Part shown: positions 1 through 4,937 of the stretch, piece by piece
Layout: the number at the start of each line of letters is the position of its first letter
How positions within the stretch are numbered: the stretch's first letter is position 1
NCBI GenBank assembly: GCA_031276775.1
Contig: JAISML010000058.1
Coordinates: 1 to 6,851 of the forward strand
From: Eubacteriales Family XIII. Incertae Sedis bacterium
Lineage (GTDB): Bacteria; Bacillota; Clostridia; Peptostreptococcales; Anaerovoracaceae
Reading direction: 5' to 3'
Length of the DNA: 6,851 nucleotides
Translations under genes and position numbers: made by a program
The notes under the pieces: generated by a model
Seen by the model: the letters and a program-made list of their open reading frames with translations, nothing else
Databases searched by the model: none
What the model was told of the DNA's origin: nothing

Positions 1-305
1 AACTGCATGCGGGGATCGACATCCCCGCCCCCACGGGTACGCCGATCCGTGCGGCCGGGGACGGAGCGGTGATCTTCGCCGGCTGGAACAGCGGCGGTTA
101 CGGTTACATGGTTATGATCGATCACGGCAGCGGCATCGTGACACTCTACGCGCACAATTCGAGCGTGGCGGTGAGCGCCGGTCAGACGGTGACGCGGGGG
201 CAGACCATCGCTTATGCGGGCAGTACGGGAGATTCCACGGGACCGCATTGCCATTTTGAGGTTCGGGTGTACGGTACGCCGCAGAATCCGCGTCAGTGGC
301 TGTAG
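1..305 (+). CDS. M23 family (LytM-type) metallopeptidase, C-terminal part
   Basis: The reading frame is open from base 3, with no start in the window, and ends at TAG 303-305, so only the C-terminal 100 residues are present. They form the core of an M23 (lysostaphin/LytM-like) zinc endopeptidase domain. The HxxxD zinc motif is visible as HAGID at the very start, followed by a TPIRAAGDG strand, the LYAH active-site histidine and the HxH zinc motif as GPHCHFEV, where many relatives have HLH. The family cleaves peptide cross-bridges of peptidoglycan outside the membrane; in Bacillota it often serves in cell-wall turnover or sporulation. The missing N-terminus would be needed to see a signal peptide, SH3 or LysM domains. 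All three metal/active-site histidine positions are intact, so it is probably an active enzyme. The gene ends inside the start of recJ and the two are probably co-transcribed. The family call is firm; the exact substrate is unknown. Confidence 0.93.
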   Translation, partial: LHAGIDIPAPTGTPIRAAGDGAVIFAGWNSGGYGYMVMIDHGSGIVTLYAHNSSVAVSAGQTVTRGQTIAYAGSTGDSTGPHCHFEVRVYGTPQNPRQWL

Positions 306-2023
306 CGCGTCGGCCGGAAGACATCGTCCGTCACATCCTGACGGAGCGCGGCATTGTGACGGAGGATGCGATCGGGGAATTTTTTTCCGACAGACCGAAG
401 CGCACATACGATCCGTTCCTGTTGCCCGATATGGAGACGGGTGCGGAATTGATCCTGTCGTCTCTCAAAGCCGGCAGACGCGTTTGCGTCTACGGGGATT
501 ATGATGCGGACGGCGTCATGTCCACAGTGCTTTTGCACCGGTTTTTATGCGCCTTGCCCGACGTCCGTCCCGATGTCCTGTACTATATTCCTTCCAGATT
601 TGACGAAGGATACGGTCTGAACAGGACCGCGCTTTCGATCATCCGTGAACGGGGAGCGGAATTGGTCGTCACCGTCGATTGCGGCAGTGTGTCGAAATCG
701 GAAGTCGCATATGCGCAAAGCATCGGTTTGTCCGTCGTGATCACCGATCACCACGCTTGCGATTCGCTTTCGCTTCCCGACTGCGCCGTCATCAATCCGA
801 AACGTGAGGATTCCGCGTATCCGTGGCGGGAACTCTCGGGGTGCGGCGTGGCATTCAAGCTCGCGCAGGCGATCAAGAGGCGGTATTATGCGGGCGACGC
901 GGCTGTCGCCGCCGCGCTGAACGCCTCTTTGGATCTGACGGCCGTTGCCACGATCGCCGACGTCATGCCGCTTTCGGACGAAAACAGAACCTTGGTGAAG
1001 TACGGACTCGCGTCTCTCAACAGGGGGGAGCGACCGGCCTTGCAAAAGCTTGCGTCCGCCATCGGACTCACACCCGGAAAGATCACCGCGCACAACATCG
1101 CTTTCGGCATTGCGCCCCACATCAACGCCGCGGGCCGAATGGCTTGCGCGACGGCGGCGGCGGAACTCTTTCTCACCGAGGATGCGCACGAGATGGATGT
1201 CATAACGGACGAATTGGTGCGCTACAACGGCGCGCGTCGCGCACTTCAGGATCGCTTGGTGGATCGGTGCGCCGAGATGACGGATCGACAATACGGGAAC
1301 GATAAATTTCTCCTGTTGAGACCGCCGGACATTCACGAGGGGATCGCGGGCGTCGTGGCGGGCCGAATCAAAGATCGGTACGGATTGCCGACGGCCGTCC
1401 TTTCGGAGAGCGTCCGCGAGGACGAAGACGACGGTTTGGAACCTGTTGCGTCCGCCGGACACACGGGGGTCTGCGCTTCCCGGATACTCAAGGGGTCGGT
1501 GCGGAGCATCCCCGGCGTGGATGTCATCGCGATGCTGAAGCGTCACGGCGAATTGTTCCTCAAATTGGGCGGTCATGCCATGGCTGCCGGCTTCACCCTT
1601 GCGGCGGAAAACGAAGAAAGGCTGCGAACTTTGCTGAATGGGGAGATGGAAACCCTGATCGCCGGGTCGCCCGCCTTGCTCAAGCGGGACGTCGCGGTCG
1701 ATGCGGAAGCGGAACCGGACGAACTTTCGCTTGAATTGGCCGTTCGGATCCGAGCTTTTGAACCGACGGGGCAAGGGAATCCGAAACCTCGGTTCCGTCT
1801 CGCGTGCGGGCGGATCGACAATGTAAAGCGCATGGGCGAACAAGGGCAACATCTGCGGTTTACCGCAGACGGCGTACCCTGCGTCCTGTTCGGAACGGCT
1901 GAGAAATATGCCGACGCCATCGCAAAAGACCGTCCGCTCTCTCTCGTCGGCGTCCTTGACGTCAATGATTGGAACGGCAGAGAACAGGCGCAGTTTATCG
2001 TGCGCGAGGTACTCGTTCCGTAA
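296..2023 (+). CDS. recJ: single-stranded-DNA-specific exonuclease RecJ
   Basis: The 575-residue product is close in length to Escherichia coli RecJ (577) and shorter than Bacillus-type RecJ with its extra C-terminal domain. RecJ degrades single-stranded DNA 5' to 3' in the cytoplasm during recombinational and mismatch repair. The DHH phosphoesterase motifs are all visible: DYDADG (68-73), VDCG (D128), TDHH (151-153) and ATIADV (D222), the Mn-binding set. The DHHA1 half carries PHINAAGRM (274-282), EGIAGVVAGR (348-357), KGSVRSIPG (399-407) and GGHAMAAGF (425-433). A C-terminal OB-like part begins near GQGNPKPRF (492-500). The GTG start at 296 is the first start codon after the in-frame stop at 257-259; it overlaps the upstream peptidase stop by 10 bases and has only a weak ribosome binding site, suggesting coupled translation. 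An acidic insertion (about 371-396) precedes the KGSVRS motif. The 3' end overlaps the convergent symporter gene. Confidence 0.96.
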   Translation: MAVARRPEDIVRHILTERGIVTEDAIGEFFSDRPKRTYDPFLLPDMETGAELILSSLKAGRRVCVYGDYDADGVMSTVLLHRFLCALPDVRPDVLYYIPSRFDEGYGLNRTALSIIRERGAELVVTVDCGSVSKSEVAYAQSIGLSVVITDHHACDSLSLPDCAVINPKREDSAYPWRELSGCGVAFKLAQAIKRRYYAGDAAVAAALNASLDLTAVATIADVMPLSDENRTLVKYGLASLNRGERPALQKLASAIGLTPGKITAHNIAFGIAPHINAAGRMACATAAAELFLTEDAHEMDVITDELVRYNGARRALQDRLVDRCAEMTDRQYGNDKFLLLRPPDIHEGIAGVVAGRIKDRYGLPTAVLSESVREDEDDGLEPVASAGHTGVCASRILKGSVRSIPGVDVIAMLKRHGELFLKLGGHAMAAGFTLAAENEERLRTLLNGEMETLIAGSPALLKRDVAVDAEAEPDELSLELAVRIRAFEPTGQGNPKPRFRLACGRIDNVKRMGEQGQHLRFTADGVPCVLFGTAEKYADAIAKDRPLSLVGVLDVNDWNGREQAQFIVREVLVP

Positions 2024-3575
2024 TTCGTTCCCCGTTGCCCTCCTCCGCCCCTTCTTCCTCGGTCTCGAATACCTTTTGTATGTGCGCAGGTTCGTAGCCG
2101 TGCTTTCCTGTGAGCAGACTGACGGCGGGAACGATGAGGAAAGAGGCAGCCATGGCGGCGACGCCGAATTGGGGCGCCAAGCCTTTTGCCGCCTCAAACC
2201 CGAATCGGGACATGTTGTACAGGAGCAGGAATCCGACGATCGCCGGACCGCAGAGCAGACCGGCCCACACGCCGATGCGCGTGACGAACTTTCCGTACAA
2301 ACCCCAGAGAAACGGTCCGATGAAAGAACCGGCCACGACGCCCCATGAGAAACTCATCAGATTTACGATAAACGAGATGTTCATCGATGCGAACAGGAAC
2401 GACAGGAGGACGAATACCAGGCAGAACACCCGCATGACGACCATCTGCTTCCTCTTGTCGATGTTTGGGTTGACCGCCTGCATCAGATCGATGCTGACGG
2501 CGGAACTCGACGAGAGTACCAACGCCGACAAGGTGGACATGGACGCGGACAGGAGAAGGAGCATGACAACGCACAGGATGATGACGGGGAAGACGCCGCT
2601 TGTCAGCGCACGGGTCAGGAGCGTCGGGATGATGAAATCATACCCACCCTCCACGGCGGGCAATCCGTCCGCGTCCGACCAGAAAAACAGGTGGGAGAGC
2701 GCCCCCGTGAAATACGCGCCGCAGCCGATGAACAGGGCGAATACCGTGGATATGACGGTTGCGATCCGAATGCTGCCCCCTTTCCTGACGGCATAATACT
2801 TGTGGATCATCTGTGGCATGCCCCAGACGCCGAAACTGGTCAGCAGGATGTTGACGATCAGCATCTTGCCGCTCGCGCCGCCCGTCGGATTTACCAAGGC
2901 GGGATCGATTGCGCCGAGCCGCTTCGTCACTTCGGAAAATCCTCCGACTTCCGGCTGATTGACGATCAGAATGACCATGCACAGCAGACCGAATATCATA
3001 ATACAGCCCTGAATCAGATCGTTCCAGGCTGTGGCGACATATCCGCCGAGAATCAGGTAGACGGCGGTCAAAACGGCTACGATGGCCATGCAGACCGTCG
3101 GAGACGCCTGCGTGAAGATGACGCTGAACAGGGAACCGAGCCCCTTGTAGACGCCGGCCGCATAGGGGACGAGGAACAGGAAGATGATCAGCGCGGCGTA
3201 TACTTTCATGCGTCTGTCGAGGAATCTGGCCGCGAAGAATTCGGGCATGGTTCTGGTATTGAGGCTGTGCGTCATGCGACGCGTGGGTTTCGCGAGAATG
3301 AGCCAGGCGAGCAGACAGCCCAGGATGGCGTTGCCGATGCCGATCCACATGCTCCCCATGCCGATCGTCCATCCGAACATGCCCGCGTATCCGATGAAGA
3401 TTACGGCGGAAAAATAGGAAGTGCCGTAAGAAAATGCCGAAAGAAGAGGACCCAAATTCCTCCCCGCAAGCAAAAAGCTTTCCATCGTTTTCGTTCTGCG
3501 GGAGGACAATACCCCCACGAGGACGTTCACAATAGTGAAGACTGCAAGTGAAATGACAGCGATGAACTGCAACAT
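1995..3575 (-). CDS. sodium:solute symporter family (SSF/SLC5) transporter
   Basis: This 526-residue membrane protein belongs to the SSS family (TC 2.A.21), which imports organic solutes with sodium. It is very hydrophobic along most of its length, consistent with the 13 or so helices of the family. Recognisable segments are RRTKTMESFLLAGRNLGP (26-43), SYGTSYFSAVIFIGYAG (49-65), the GGYVATAWNDLIQG loop (177-190) and the SASMSTLSALVLSSSSA helix (343-359). In the last of these, S347-T348 fall where PutP of E. coli has its Na2-site Ser340/Thr341. The aspartate that PutP uses in helix 2 is not obvious, so the gene is not simply putP and the substrate cannot be assigned. A hydrophilic tail of about 23 residues (504-526), first acidic (ETEEEGAEEG) then basic, ends the protein and is partly encoded in the overlap with recJ. 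The ATG is preceded by a good ribosome binding site. A promoter candidate lies about 300 bases upstream. Confidence 0.93.
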   Translation of the reverse strand: MLQFIAVISLAVFTIVNVLVGVLSSRRTKTMESFLLAGRNLGPLLSAFSYGTSYFSAVIFIGYAGMFGWTIGMGSMWIGIGNAILGCLLAWLILAKPTRRMTHSLNTRTMPEFFAARFLDRRMKVYAALIIFLFLVPYAAGVYKGLGSLFSVIFTQASPTVCMAIVAVLTAVYLILGGYVATAWNDLIQGCIMIFGLLCMVILIVNQPEVGGFSEVTKRLGAIDPALVNPTGGASGKMLIVNILLTSFGVWGMPQMIHKYYAVRKGGSIRIATVISTVFALFIGCGAYFTGALSHLFFWSDADGLPAVEGGYDFIIPTLLTRALTSGVFPVIILCVVMLLLLSASMSTLSALVLSSSSAVSIDLMQAVNPNIDKRKQMVVMRVFCLVFVLLSFLFASMNISFIVNLMSFSWGVVAGSFIGPFLWGLYGKFVTRIGVWAGLLCGPAIVGFLLLYNMSRFGFEAAKGLAPQFGVAAMAASFLIVPAVSLLTGKHGYEPAHIQKVFETEEEGAEEGNGERITERVPRAR

Positions 3576-3581
3576 AATTGA

Positions 3582-3591
3582 CCTACCTTCC
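3582..3591 (-). promoter_or_regulatory. ribosome binding site of the symporter gene
   Basis: Read on the minus strand, GGAAGGTAGG lies 6 bases before the ATG at 3575. This purine-rich site supports the chosen start and argues against a start inside the hydrophobic first helix. Confidence 0.75.
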
Positions 3592-3845
3592 CGCTTGTTA
3601 CCGCGCGTGTGCGCCCGTTCGCGCGCCGAACCGCGATAACCCGTGTTTCCGCAAAGCCGCGTCCGATCGTCATGCCGTCCGCGCCCTTTGCTTCATTGCG
3701 GCGTCGCGTTTTTCGCGCCCGCAATGCCCACTCCGCGCCCGCCGCCGAAAGAGGAAGACCGTTCTTCATCCGCTTTGTCCGGCAAACCCGTACCCACACA
3801 TACCTTCCAACGCGCGCCGCTCGCCCATTCCGCGTCCGGCATGCG

Positions 3846-3860
3846 AAACGCGCCGCGTTT
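3846..3860. repeat. perfect palindrome AAACGCG-C-CGCGTTT, candidate operator
   Basis: Seven-base arms AAACGCG (3846-3852) and CGCGTTT (3854-3860) are exact inverted copies around one C. The site lies roughly 13-27 bases downstream of the start point predicted from the minus-strand promoter at 3880-3909, a usual place for a repressor to block transcription. The operator role and the binding protein are inferred; the symmetry is direct. Confidence 0.4.
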
Positions 3861-3879
3861 TCGGTATCCTACATCAGAG

Positions 3880-3909
3880 ATGATAACACATCCGGGAAGA
3901 TGATGTAAA
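3880..3909 (-). promoter_or_regulatory. candidate sigma-A promoter reading toward the symporter
   Basis: On the minus strand, TTTACA (3909-3904, five of six matches to the -35 consensus) is followed after 18 bases by TATCAT (3885-3880, five of six matches to the -10 consensus). TG one base before the -10 makes it an extended -10, TGTTATCAT. Transcription would start near 3873. The distance to the symporter ATG is long, which lowers confidence in the link. The inverted hexamers ACATCA (3871-3876) and TGATGT (3901-3906) bracket the promoter. Confidence 0.5.
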
Positions 3910-3933
3910 GTACAAAAAACAAAAACGTTTCGG

Positions 3934-3945
3934 TGTCAATTGACA
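3934..3945. repeat. 12-bp palindrome TGTCAATTGACA covering the -35 box
   Basis: TGTCAA and TTGACA meet to make a perfect 12-base palindrome whose right half is the -35 hexamer of the rightward promoter. It could be a repressor site overlapping the promoter. It may also be a by-product of a consensus TTGACA next to its chance complement. No convincing -10 exists at the right distance on the minus strand, so it is not a pair of back-to-back promoters. Confidence 0.35.
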
Positions 3946-3968
3946 AAAAAAAGGACTTTCTTTATACT
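3940..3968 (+). promoter_or_regulatory. sigma-A promoter of the TrpR-like regulator gene
   Basis: TTGACA (3940-3945, exact -35 consensus) and TATACT (3963-3968, five of six at -10) are 17 bases apart, the optimum for the housekeeping sigma factor. A run of As fills the start of the spacer and the surroundings are AT-rich. Transcription should begin near 3975, giving a leader of about 118 bases before the ATG at 4093. Confidence 0.8.
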
Positions 3969-3980
3969 TGTACCATAAAG

Positions 3981-4017
3981 CGAAAAAGCGAAAAAGCAGG
4001 CAAGCGTCGCTTTTTCG
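3981..4017 (+). promoter_or_regulatory. leader hairpin with two alternative pairings
   Basis: In the leader of the TrpR-like gene, the 11 bases 3981-3991 (CGAAAAAGCGA) are the exact reverse complement of 4007-4017 (TCGCTTTTTCG), with a 15-base loop. A second copy of the left arm, CGAAAAAGC at 3989-3997, can instead pair with 4009-4017 over 9 bases with an 11-base loop. The two pairings exclude each other because they share the right arm. The core GCGA/TCGC followed by five Ts resembles a weak intrinsic terminator or attenuator. The pairing is seen directly; a regulatory role is inferred. Confidence 0.45.
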
Positions 4018-4078
4018 GAAGACGCGGACATGCGCGTCACGCACAAACCGCAGTACGGGCAACGGCGCCCGGATCAAC

Positions 4079-4086
4079 GGAAGGAA
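4079..4086 (+). promoter_or_regulatory. ribosome binding site deciding the regulator's start
   Basis: GGAAGGAA with a 6-base spacer precedes ATG 4093. It favours this start over the in-frame ATG at 4030, which has only a GGAAG 8 bases away and would extend the protein beyond the family's usual N-terminus. Confidence 0.7.
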
Positions 4087-4092
4087 CAGCAC

Positions 4093-4392
4093 ATGGCATA
4101 CAAATCCAAGTTTCAGGACGAAGAAACCGAATTGCTCTTCAGCGCGATCCTCTCGCTTGAAACGAAAGAAGAGTGCTATCGTTTTTTTGAAGACGTCTGT
4201 ACCGTGGGAGAGATGAAAGCCATCGCCCAACGGTTTTATGTCGCAAAACTCCTTTCGGAGCATTGCACATATCAGGAGATCGAGCAGCGGACAAAGACCA
4301 GTGCGGCCACCATCAGCAGGATCAACCGTTGTCTGAAATACGGGGCGGACGGTTACAAAAACACCATCGCGAAGTTGCATGCCATGCGTTAG
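4093..4392 (+). CDS. YerC/YecD family TrpR-like DNA-binding regulator
   Basis: The 99-residue product matches the YerC/YecD branch of the TrpR superfamily, common in Bacillota. Its family signature is clear: AILSLETKEECYRFFEDVCTVGE (residues 18-40), AQRFYVAKLLSE (45-56), then a helix-turn-helix from TYQEIEQRTKTS through ATISRINRCLKYG (59-84), and a GADGYKN tail. TrpR of E. coli binds operator DNA with this helix-turn-helix in the presence of tryptophan. For the YerC branch the ligand and targets are not well established, and no trp genes are nearby. The ATG at 4093 is chosen because GGAAGGAA lies 6 bases upstream (4079-4086) and the family begins about here. An in-frame ATG at 4030 would add 21 unlike residues. 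The gene appears monocistronic, driven by the promoter at 3940-3968 and divergent from the symporter. Stop is TAG 4390-4392. Confidence 0.92.
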   Translation: MAYKSKFQDEETELLFSAILSLETKEECYRFFEDVCTVGEMKAIAQRFYVAKLLSEHCTYQEIEQRTKTSAATISRINRCLKYGADGYKNTIAKLHAMR

Positions 4393-4413
4393 GAAAACGC
4401 TGATTCACGCTTG

Positions 4414-4455
4414 TCCGCGACCTTGTTTCAGCCCTTCCCGTCTTCGGGTCGCGGA
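4414..4455. repeat. 9-bp inverted repeat downstream of the regulator gene
   Basis: TCCGCGACC (4414-4422) and GGTCGCGGA (4447-4455) are exact inverted copies around a 24-base loop. The loop holds a smaller hairpin, CCCG-TCTT-CGGG (4437-4448), that competes with the larger stem. It follows the regulator stop by about 20 bases. No T-run follows it on either strand, so it is not a classical intrinsic terminator, though it could still shape the 3' end of the mRNA. Confidence 0.35.
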
Positions 4456-4480
4456 GCAGGTATCGGTTGTGGTACGCGCC

Positions 4481-4552
4481 GCTGTCGTTTGGATTCCCGA
4501 ACACGCGCCTGAAAACGTAATCGTTCCTGACGGCCGGCAATTCCCTTGACAT
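4481..4552 (-). pseudogene. N-terminal relic of an Rpn/PDDEXK-type transposase-nuclease
   Basis: The minus-strand frame from ATG 4552 begins MSRELPAVRNDYVFRRVFG and continues NPNDS. This resembles the N-terminus of Rpn / PD-(D/E)XK transposase-like nucleases, which typically open with a (K/R)NDxVFKxxFG segment followed by an FLNAIL helix and then the catalytic residues. Here the likeness stops after about 23 residues. The frame remains open to 4322, running into the opposite strand of the regulator gene, but the rest shows no FLN helix or nuclease motif. The best reading is a truncated relic of a mobile nuclease gene. A chance likeness over so short a stretch cannot be excluded. A possible promoter for it lies at 4611-4639. 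Confidence 0.4.
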
Positions 4553-4610
4553 TTCATGGCCGGTCTTTCATTGCATCAAATTCACTGCATCCAATGCCGC
4601 GCCCAAACTT

Positions 4611-4639
4611 AATATAGCATATGATTCCATAAATGTAAT
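4611..4639 (-). promoter_or_regulatory. weak candidate promoter reading toward the nuclease relic
   Basis: On the minus strand an extended -10, TGCTATATT (4619-4611), lies 17 bases after ATTACA (4639-4634, four of six matches to -35). It sits in an AT-rich island (about 4605-4655) that stands out from the GC-rich surroundings. It could be the original promoter of the relic gene at 4552, or just AT-rich sequence. Confidence 0.25.
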
Positions 4640-4769
4640 AATACATCAAATTATGCGCCAAGAATATGTCCGGCTGTGCGCCTTATTTTTTCCTTGCGCC
4701 TCCGGGCATAAAGCAGAGAGAGGTTCCGGAACAGGATGGGTTTTCCGGCGCATAGGGGAATTATACCTT

Positions 4770-4791
4770 GCGGCAGAAGCCGCTTTGTCTT
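4770..4791 (+). terminator. weak intrinsic terminator candidate
   Basis: A 5-bp GC stem, GCGGC (4770-4774) and GCCGC (4779-4783) closed by an AGAA tetraloop, is followed by TTTGTCTT. The stem is short and the T-run broken, so termination would be partial at best. It would shield the fabK promoter from leftward read-through. Confidence 0.25.
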
Positions 4792-4843
4792 GGCTTGACC
4801 CAAATTTCACCCCTTTGTTTCCGGAAATTTCCTTTTCCCCGGT

Positions 4844-4873
4844 TTGACAAGACCGTTCAAATTGCTCTATAAT
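4844..4873 (+). promoter_or_regulatory. consensus sigma-A promoter of the fabK-fabD operon
   Basis: TTGACA (4844-4849) and TATAAT (4868-4873) both match the consensus exactly, with an 18-base spacer. The predicted start is near 4880, giving a leader of roughly 58 bases before ATG 4938. Short inverted arms TTTGA (4843-4847) and TCAAA (4857-4861) overlap the -35 box and spacer. Confidence 0.85.
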
Positions 4874-4937
4874 TATTTAGATTATTAAACCAATCATGGA
4901 ACTGTCACGGGATGTGTGCCGGGAAGGAAAATCTGTT

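Larger units (their letters stand above)
3576..3873 (-). other. long leader region of the symporter gene, no recognised gene
   Basis: About 300 bases separate the candidate symporter promoter from its start codon. The stretch is GC-rich. It has open frames on both strands, but none gives a recognisable protein. The minus-strand frame from GTG 3799 to 3527 encodes a low-complexity Arg/Ala-rich peptide and runs 49 bases into the symporter. A shorter minus-strand frame, ATG 3842 to TGA 3693 (49 residues, starting MPDAEWASGARWK), has no ribosome binding site. Short hairpins are present, for example CGCG-TTTTT-CGCG at 3705-3717. I see no known riboswitch consensus, but I cannot fold the RNA here. 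It may be an untranslated leader, or the true promoter may lie closer and be unrecognisable. Confidence 0.4.
4393..4843. other. gene-poor stretch between the regulator and fabK
   Basis: About 450 bases carry no intact gene I can support. From left to right there is the 9-bp inverted repeat, the nuclease relic on the minus strand, the AT-rich island near 4605-4655, and then unassigned sequence. An open plus-strand frame at 4653-4847 (64 residues) has no ribosome binding site and no family resemblance. Near the right end is a perfect palindrome, GGAAATTTCC (4823-4832), about 11 bases before the fabK -35 box. Confidence 0.5.

Noticed and set aside
545..2197. 550-residue open frame on the minus strand opposite recJ
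   Set aside because: It is antisense to a well-supported recJ, shows no family motifs and is Arg/Asp/Gly-rich as expected from the complement of GC-rich codons.
3527..3799. 90-residue minus-strand frame between the promoter and the symporter
   Set aside because: It is Arg/Ala-rich with no family resemblance, overlaps the symporter start by 49 bases and starts with a poorly placed GTG.
4030..4092. Upstream in-frame ATG extending the TrpR-like protein by 21 residues
   Set aside because: The extension is unlike the family, and the ATG at 4093 has the better ribosome binding site and the expected N-terminus.
3874..4380. 168-residue minus-strand frame opposite the TrpR-like gene
   Set aside because: It covers a clear family gene and its promoter on the other strand, has no ribosome binding site and no recognisable domain.
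4414..4455. Intrinsic terminator after the TrpR-like gene
   Set aside because: The inverted repeat is exact but has no T-run on either strand and a long loop, so it is listed only as a repeat.
4546..4551. TTGACA as a plus-strand -35 box
   Set aside because: No acceptable -10 lies 16-18 bases downstream, and it falls inside the nuclease relic.
4653..4847. 64-residue plus-strand frame before fabK
   Set aside because: No ribosome binding site, no homology signal I recognise, and it ends inside the fabK promoter.
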